Below are positions 59,503-64,000 of a stretch of DNA of 64,000 nucleotides, piece by piece. The translations under genes were made by a program, and so were the position numbers. The notes under the pieces are model-generated. The model had not been told where the DNA came from. It saw only the letters and a program-made list of their open reading frames with translations, and did not search any database. The DNA comes from Vibrio sp. 99-70-13A1 (lineage in GTDB: Bacteria > Pseudomonadota > Gammaproteobacteria > Enterobacterales > Vibrionaceae): NCBI RefSeq assembly GCF_013114625.1, contig NZ_VTXD01000006.1, forward strand, positions 62,001-126,000, written 5' to 3'. Each line of letters starts with the position of its first letter. Within the stretch, counting starts at the first letter, position 1.

Positions 59503-60400
59503 CCTACAAAAGCCTCTGGAACGCTTCTATGAATATTTAAGAAGCGAAAAGGGGCTCAGTTTACATACCCAACGCAATTACAAGCAGCAACTAGAGACAA
59601 TGGCATTCCATTTGGTGGATCTTGGTTTGAAAAGCTGGAACCAAGTGGATGCGGCTTGGGTGCGTCAATTGGCAAGTAAAGGCATGAGAGAAGGAATGAA
59701 AGCGAGCAGTTTAGCAACTCGCTTATCATCGTTACGCAGCTTTTTTGATTTTCTTGTGTTACGTGGCGAGATGTCTGCGAACCCTGCGAAAGGCGTATCT
59801 GCACCTCGTAAACAGCGTCCACTACCGAAAAACTTAGATGTCGATGAAGTAGGGCAGTTACTGGAAGTTAACGAAGATGACCCTCTGTCTATTCGTGATC
59901 GTGCCATGATGGAAGTCATGTATGGGGCGGGCTTACGTTTAGCGGAACTTGTTGGCATCAACATGAAAGATGTACTGAGCCGGCAAGGTGAGATTCGAGT
60001 CATTGGTAAAGGGGATAAAGAACGTAAAGCTCCCTTCTCAGGGCTTGCAAAAGAATGGGTTGATAAGTGGCTCAAAGTACGAAGTGAATTAGCTCATCCA
60101 AGTGAGAAGGCGCTGTTTGTTTCTAAATTAGGGACTCGAATTTCTCATCGTAGTGTGCAAAAAAGAATGGAGGAGTGGGGTAAGAAGCAAGCTGTTGCTA
60201 GCCACATAAGCCCACACAAATTACGTCATTCATTTGCAACGCATGTATTGGAATCCAGTCAGAATTTAAGAGCAGTACAAGAGCTTTTAGGGCATGAGAA
60301 TATTTCTACGACTCAAGTGTATACCCATTTAGACTTTCAACATTTAGCTCAAGCTTATGACCAAGCTCACCCACGAGCGCGTAAGAAAAATAAAGAATAA
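59468..60400 (+). CDS. xerC: Site-specific tyrosine recombinase XerC
   Basis: Resolves chromosome dimers at dif with XerD; 310 residues. Core-binding SAM-like domain at about 15-100, catalytic domain with Arg in YGAGLRLAELVG, Lys in GKGDKERKAPF, His-x-x-Arg in HKLRHSFATHVL, His in LLGHENISTTQ and nucleophile Tyr in VYTHLD. Start ATG 59468 lies within the DUF484 gene. No dif-like site was seen in the window. Confidence 0.97.
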   Translation: MSNQPKIPLPSSLQKPLERFYEYLRSEKGLSLHTQRNYKQQLETMAFHLVDLGLKSWNQVDAAWVRQLASKGMREGMKASSLATRLSSLRSFFDFLVLRGEMSANPAKGVSAPRKQRPLPKNLDVDEVGQLLEVNEDDPLSIRDRAMMEVMYGAGLRLAELVGINMKDVLSRQGEIRVIGKGDKERKAPFSGLAKEWVDKWLKVRSELAHPSEKALFVSKLGTRISHRSVQKRMEEWGKKQAVASHISPHKLRHSFATHVLESSQNLRAVQELLGHENISTTQVYTHLDFQHLAQAYDQAHPRARKKNKE

Positions 60401-60414
60401 CGAGGTTTATTAGA

Positions 60415-61131
60415 ATGCATGTTTACCGAGGCACTGCTCCCATTAAAGCGATGACGTTCGATTTGGATGATACGCTGTATGACAACTGGCCTGTCATTAT
60501 GAAGGTTGAGCGTGAGATGGTGCTTTGGTTACATCAACATCATCCTGTTTCAGCTTCCATTAGCCTAGAACGGTGGCAACAAGTTAAACAAGACGTTGCA
60601 AGCATGAATCCAATGCTCAAGCACGACGTTACTTTATGGCGTCAAACTCAAATTGAGCAAGGCTTAATCATGTTAGGTTATGGTCAAGCGAAAGCGGAGA
60701 ATGCCGCACGAGAAGGTATTGCTCATGCGTTATGGCTGCGTAACCAAGTTGATGTACCGCAAGAGAGCCATCGTGTTTTAGCTGAGTTAAGCCAGAAAAT
60801 GCCGTTAGTGGCTATAACGAATGGCAATGTGGACCCTCATAAAATCGGTCTAGGATGTTACTTCCAATTGATTCTTAGAGCTGGGGCGGATGGACGAGCA
60901 AAGCCACATCCAGACATGTTTGACCGTGCTCAACAATTCTTAAATGTGAACCCAGCCGAGATATTACATGTTGGTGATCACCCTATTACCGATGTTTTAG
61001 GTGCAAAACAAAATGGCTACCAAGCTTGCTGGTTTAATGACCAAGGTAAAACCCCTTACCACACATCAAAAATGCGAGTGCTACCTGATTTAGAAATTAC
61101 ACAAATCAGTGATTTACTGATATTAATGTAA
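60415..61131 (+). CDS. yigB: HAD-family phosphatase YigB (FMN phosphatase-like)
   Basis: Haloacid dehalogenase-type hydrolase of 238 residues: motif I FDLDDTLYDNWPVI, motif II AITNGNVDP, motif III KPHPDMF and motif IV HVGDHPITDVLGAK. E. coli YigB hydrolyses FMN in riboflavin metabolism. It follows xerC by 14 bp, as in other gammaproteobacteria, and is probably the last gene of the lysA/dapF or DUF484-xerC run. Confidence 0.92.
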   Translation: MHVYRGTAPIKAMTFDLDDTLYDNWPVIMKVEREMVLWLHQHHPVSASISLERWQQVKQDVASMNPMLKHDVTLWRQTQIEQGLIMLGYGQAKAENAAREGIAHALWLRNQVDVPQESHRVLAELSQKMPLVAITNGNVDPHKIGLGCYFQLILRAGADGRAKPHPDMFDRAQQFLNVNPAEILHVGDHPITDVLGAKQNGYQACWFNDQGKTPYHTSKMRVLPDLEITQISDLLILM

Positions 61132-61284
61132 ATCACTGAACTTACTTAATAATTCGCATTTATAAGACTGAGTTGATACATTGGTAATTAGTGAGGCATT
61201 ATCTATAGGGTCACCACAGCATTAAATATTAGAACCAGTGGTTGCCAACACGTTAATAATTATAAATTGTGAACAAGGCTTGGC

Positions 61285-63780
61285 ATGCAAACGTATACTT
61301 TTTTAGCTCATACTGAGGAATTATTAGAGTCTCAGTTGATGGAACATCAATGGAATAGTAACCATAGTTATCTCATTCAATTATTTTCTACTCAACCTGC
61401 TGATGTAGCTCAAAGCTTTGCTCGTGTTGCCCTTTCTAATATACCTTCCCCTGTTATTATTGGGCAAAGTGCTTGCCACATCATTCGTGATAACCTTCTT
61501 CAAAATACTGGAACGATACTGATTATTAGCGAGTTCTCACAAACTCGTTTAACTTCAGCCGTGCAAATCTTTACGGAACAGCCGGAAAGAGATAGCCAAT
61601 TTCTTGTAGAACAACTGAAAATTTCCTCTGACACACAAGCGGTGATTAGCTTCAGTGATCAGCTGTATGCGCGGGATTATCCAATTTACAGCGCATTTGA
61701 GCAGCTTCCTTATGTAGTTCCTGTTGCTGGTGGATTATGCCAAGAGAACAAGTTTGGTCGATGGGTTTTACATAATACGGATGTCTACCAACATGCTTGT
61801 GTCGCGGTCTCACTGACAAATCCAGATTTAAAAGTATGGTCAGACGCTTATTCGGAGTGGAATCCTATAGGGATGAAGTTACGTGTAACCAAGGCTGAAG
61901 GTCATCGAGTGTACTCCTTAAACGACAAACCAATCTTTGAAGTATTTAAGCATTATTTGTCTGATGGGAAAGATTTACCTTTGAGCCAGATGATGAGCTT
62001 TCCGCTTTATCGAGAGTCCAGAAAAGACAAAGGCATATCAACACCACTTCGGATTAACAGTGACGGCAGTATTGAGTTCGATAGTGTTTGGGAAACCGGT
62101 CAGTATGCTCAGTTTTGTTATAACCACCCATCTCTTACCTCTGAAAAAGTACGCCATGGGGCAGAAGTTCTGTCCATTCATCAGCCCGAATCCGTCTTTA
62201 TTTACAACTGTGCTTCTCGGCTAGAGTTTATTGATGGCACAACAGAATTGATGCCATTTAAAGGGGTTGCTGAAACGACAGGGGCCTATTGCATGGGGGA
62301 GTTGTATTGCGATAACGGTAAACAAGAGATCCTCCATCATAGTTTAACCTATCTCGCGATACGTGAATCTCAAGATCTTAGGGAGTTTTATCGCTCTGAG
62401 CAAAAGTCAGAATCAACCGTTTCTCCATTATTGAATTTAGTTCGAAATGCAGTCGCAGACCTTGATCAGATAAATGCTGAAATGGAAAAGAAGTTACATC
62501 AACAAGCAAGAAAGTTGACGGATAACTACCGCATTGATTCTAGGACTGGTTTGCCGAATCGGATGGCTTTAAAAGAGCGGTTGGATGAACTGGCATTCAG
62601 TGAGCACTTGTTGACTTTAAAGCTGACCAATTTTAATCATGTGAATGAAAAGTATGGCTATCAGGTTGGTGACCAACTGCTGCTCGACCTTTCTAGCCAC
62701 TTTATTCATCGCCTTGAAAAAAGGCTGAGTCAAGTTCCACTAAAGATAAGCTTGTTTAGTATCGGAGTGGGAGAGTGGGCTTTGATTTTTAACGCCAACA
62801 CTGAAAGTCATTTGATTAAGCAAAAATTTGTTCAATTTGCTGATGCTATCGAGCGAATTAACTTTGAGCCTTATGGTTTATCGGACGTAGATTATCTTTC
62901 TGTTTCTTTGTGCGGTGGGTTTGCTAGCCGATGTGATTTCTTAAATGAAACTGGCGATGAAATCTTGCTTAAAGCCATTGAAGCTAGGCGTTATGGTGTT
63001 CGAAACAATACCCACATTACCAATGCAAAAGATATTCAGGTCAGTGAGGAAGATCGTAAAGAGCGCATAGGGTGGCTAAGTTGTGTGAGCCGCGCAATTT
63101 TAGATCAAAAAATCATTACCTACACACAGCCAATTGTTTCTGCCAGAACCCATGAAGTGGTCGCTCAAGAATGCTTAGTAAGAATTATGGAGTCTGATGG
63201 CAAGATAGTCATGCCAGGTAAGTTCTTACCTATTATCACTGACACGCATTTATACACTCGCCTCAGCCGACATATGATAAAGAGTACTTTAGGGTATATG
63301 GCTGATAAGCAAGGTGCATTCTCCATTAACTTATCACCTCAAGATTTGTTTAGTGATAAAACGCTCGAAGTGCTAGAAAGTTCAATTCTTAATATGAATG
63401 ATCCAACTCGACTTGGGTTGGAAGTTTTGGAGTCTGAGCAGATAAAAGACTACGGGCGCATGATTGAAGTGTGTAACCACTTTCGTTCATTAGGCGCTCG
63501 AATTATTGTGGACGATTTTGGTGCAGGATATTCGAATATCGATGAGATCATCAAACTCGAACCGCAAATCATTAAGCTAGACGGCAGCTTGATTCGCAAT
63601 ATAGATCAAGACATTAAACAGCGGAAAATCGCTTCGCAGCTAGTTCGGTTATGCCAAGTTTTCAATGCGAAAACTGTGGCCGAGTTTGTTCATAATCAAG
63701 CAGTATGTGATATCGCAAAGGATATGGGTGTCGACTATTTGCAAGGTTATCATTTAGGTAAACCGAAACGCTTGTTTTAG
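61285..63780 (+). CDS. FIST-sensor GGDEF-EAL protein, probable c-di-GMP phosphodiesterase
   Basis: Cytoplasmic signalling protein of 831 residues. FIST-N/FIST-C sensor domains, predicted to bind small ligands such as amino acids, fill about 1-370. A GGDEF-like domain begins with DSRTGLPNRMALKERL near 415 but has GVGEW where GGDEF should be, so it should not make c-di-GMP. The C-terminal EAL domain keeps the key residues: ECLVR (E-x-L-x-R), INLSP, LEVLES, VDDFGAGYSN, IKLDGSLI, VAEFV and QGYHLGKP, so phosphodiesterase activity is likely. Start ATG 61285 with AAGG six bases upstream. It corresponds in position to V. cholerae VC0130 (from memory). Confidence 0.88.
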   Translation: MQTYTFLAHTEELLESQLMEHQWNSNHSYLIQLFSTQPADVAQSFARVALSNIPSPVIIGQSACHIIRDNLLQNTGTILIISEFSQTRLTSAVQIFTEQPERDSQFLVEQLKISSDTQAVISFSDQLYARDYPIYSAFEQLPYVVPVAGGLCQENKFGRWVLHNTDVYQHACVAVSLTNPDLKVWSDAYSEWNPIGMKLRVTKAEGHRVYSLNDKPIFEVFKHYLSDGKDLPLSQMMSFPLYRESRKDKGISTPLRINSDGSIEFDSVWETGQYAQFCYNHPSLTSEKVRHGAEVLSIHQPESVFIYNCASRLEFIDGTTELMPFKGVAETTGAYCMGELYCDNGKQEILHHSLTYLAIRESQDLREFYRSEQKSESTVSPLLNLVRNAVADLDQINAEMEKKLHQQARKLTDNYRIDSRTGLPNRMALKERLDELAFSEHLLTLKLTNFNHVNEKYGYQVGDQLLLDLSSHFIHRLEKRLSQVPLKISLFSIGVGEWALIFNANTESHLIKQKFVQFADAIERINFEPYGLSDVDYLSVSLCGGFASRCDFLNETGDEILLKAIEARRYGVRNNTHITNAKDIQVSEEDRKERIGWLSCVSRAILDQKIITYTQPIVSARTHEVVAQECLVRIMESDGKIVMPGKFLPIITDTHLYTRLSRHMIKSTLGYMADKQGAFSINLSPQDLFSDKTLEVLESSILNMNDPTRLGLEVLESEQIKDYGRMIEVCNHFRSLGARIIVDDFGAGYSNIDEIIKLEPQIIKLDGSLIRNIDQDIKQRKIASQLVRLCQVFNAKTVAEFVHNQAVCDIAKDMGVDYLQGYHLGKPKRLF

Positions 63781-63937
63781 CAAAAAACGAAAGAAATTAA
63801 CTGTATATTGGTGGCGCATTCCATAAACTGGATGACACGAACCTCACATTATTAATAAAGCTATCAGTTTTATTGCGTGCATAGCACTAAAAATGCGAGC
63901 AGAATAACAAGTCATTAACTTAAAGATTAATGTGAAT

Positions 63938-64000
63938 ATGCAGTCTATTTCAATCTTGGTACAAGATTTTGATCAGCTCCAAACGGAGTTAAGTCAGGTC
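63938..64000 (+). CDS. 5' fragment of an unknown gene, possibly a second FIST-domain protein
   Basis: Only 21 codons are visible (MQSISILVQDFDQLQTELSQ and one more residue) before the window ends. The pattern MQ-S/T-x-S/T-x-L, with later Leu at similar spacing, resembles the first 18 residues of the FIST-GGDEF-EAL protein upstream (MQTYTFLAHTEELLESQL). The ribosome-binding site is weak. The stretch 63781-63937 holds no other gene that I can see. Confidence 0.45.
   Translation, partial: MQSISILVQDFDQLQTELSQV

Noticed and set aside
59468..60400. XerC as an integrase of a mobile element
   Set aside because: It sits in the standard dapF-DUF484-xerC-yigB order with no flanking repeats, tRNA or phage genes.

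Overview
The window reads as a stretch of chromosome from a member of the Vibrionaceae, most likely genus Vibrio. The evidence is a complete mannose-sensitive haemagglutinin (MSHA) type IV pilus locus lying between mreB and csrD/ssb, a qstR competence regulator between ssb and galU, and the order uvrA - pglL-like - aminotransferase - lysC - metH. Base composition looks moderately AT-rich throughout (judged by eye, not computed). Nearly all genes are housekeeping or core-accessory genes. No tRNA, rRNA, CRISPR array, prophage or integron was seen.

Layout. (1) 1-6.0 kb: the 3' part of an NRAMP-family metal transporter, rapA, and a PIN-PhoH ATPase gene. (2) 6.1-16.9 kb, minus strand: mreB, mreC, mreD, maf, rng, yhdP, a nitrilase-family gene and tldD, transcribed in that order. 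(3) 17.0-32.0 kb, minus strand: csrD, mshI, J, K, L, M, N, E, G, F, then the pilin genes mshB, A, C, D, O, P. The large mshQ gene expected after mshP is missing except for about 30 C-terminal codons. (4) 32.1-46.4 kb: ssb (minus), qstR, galU, uvrA, a PglL-type oligosaccharyltransferase gene, a class V aminotransferase gene (minus), a lysine riboswitch with lysC, and metH (minus). (5) 46.5-48.9 kb: a cation/proton antiporter gene, then a decayed IS630-family element. (6) 48.9-64 kb: hemCDXY (minus), cyaA, cyaY (minus), lptM, lysA, dapF, a DUF484 gene, xerC, yigB, a FIST-GGDEF-EAL gene, and the first codons of a possible second FIST protein gene.

How the genes work together. The msh genes encode secretin (MshL), inner-membrane assembly complex (MshI/J/K/G/M/N), c-di-GMP-binding motor (MshE) and pilins. 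A strong promoter candidate sits directly in front of mshB and an intrinsic terminator directly after mshA, which fits overproduction of the major pilin relative to the minor pilins. lysC (riboswitch-controlled), lysA and dapF belong to the diaminopimelate/lysine pathway. metH has tandem MetJ boxes. cyaA starts with TTG and has CRP-like sites upstream.

Most notable points: the deletion of mshQ; mshF lacking any AUG/GUG/UUG start in the right place; the IS630 ruin at the seam between two blocks that I remember as separate in V. cholerae; and possible tandem FIST proteins at the right edge. I did not find a convincingly new multi-gene system.
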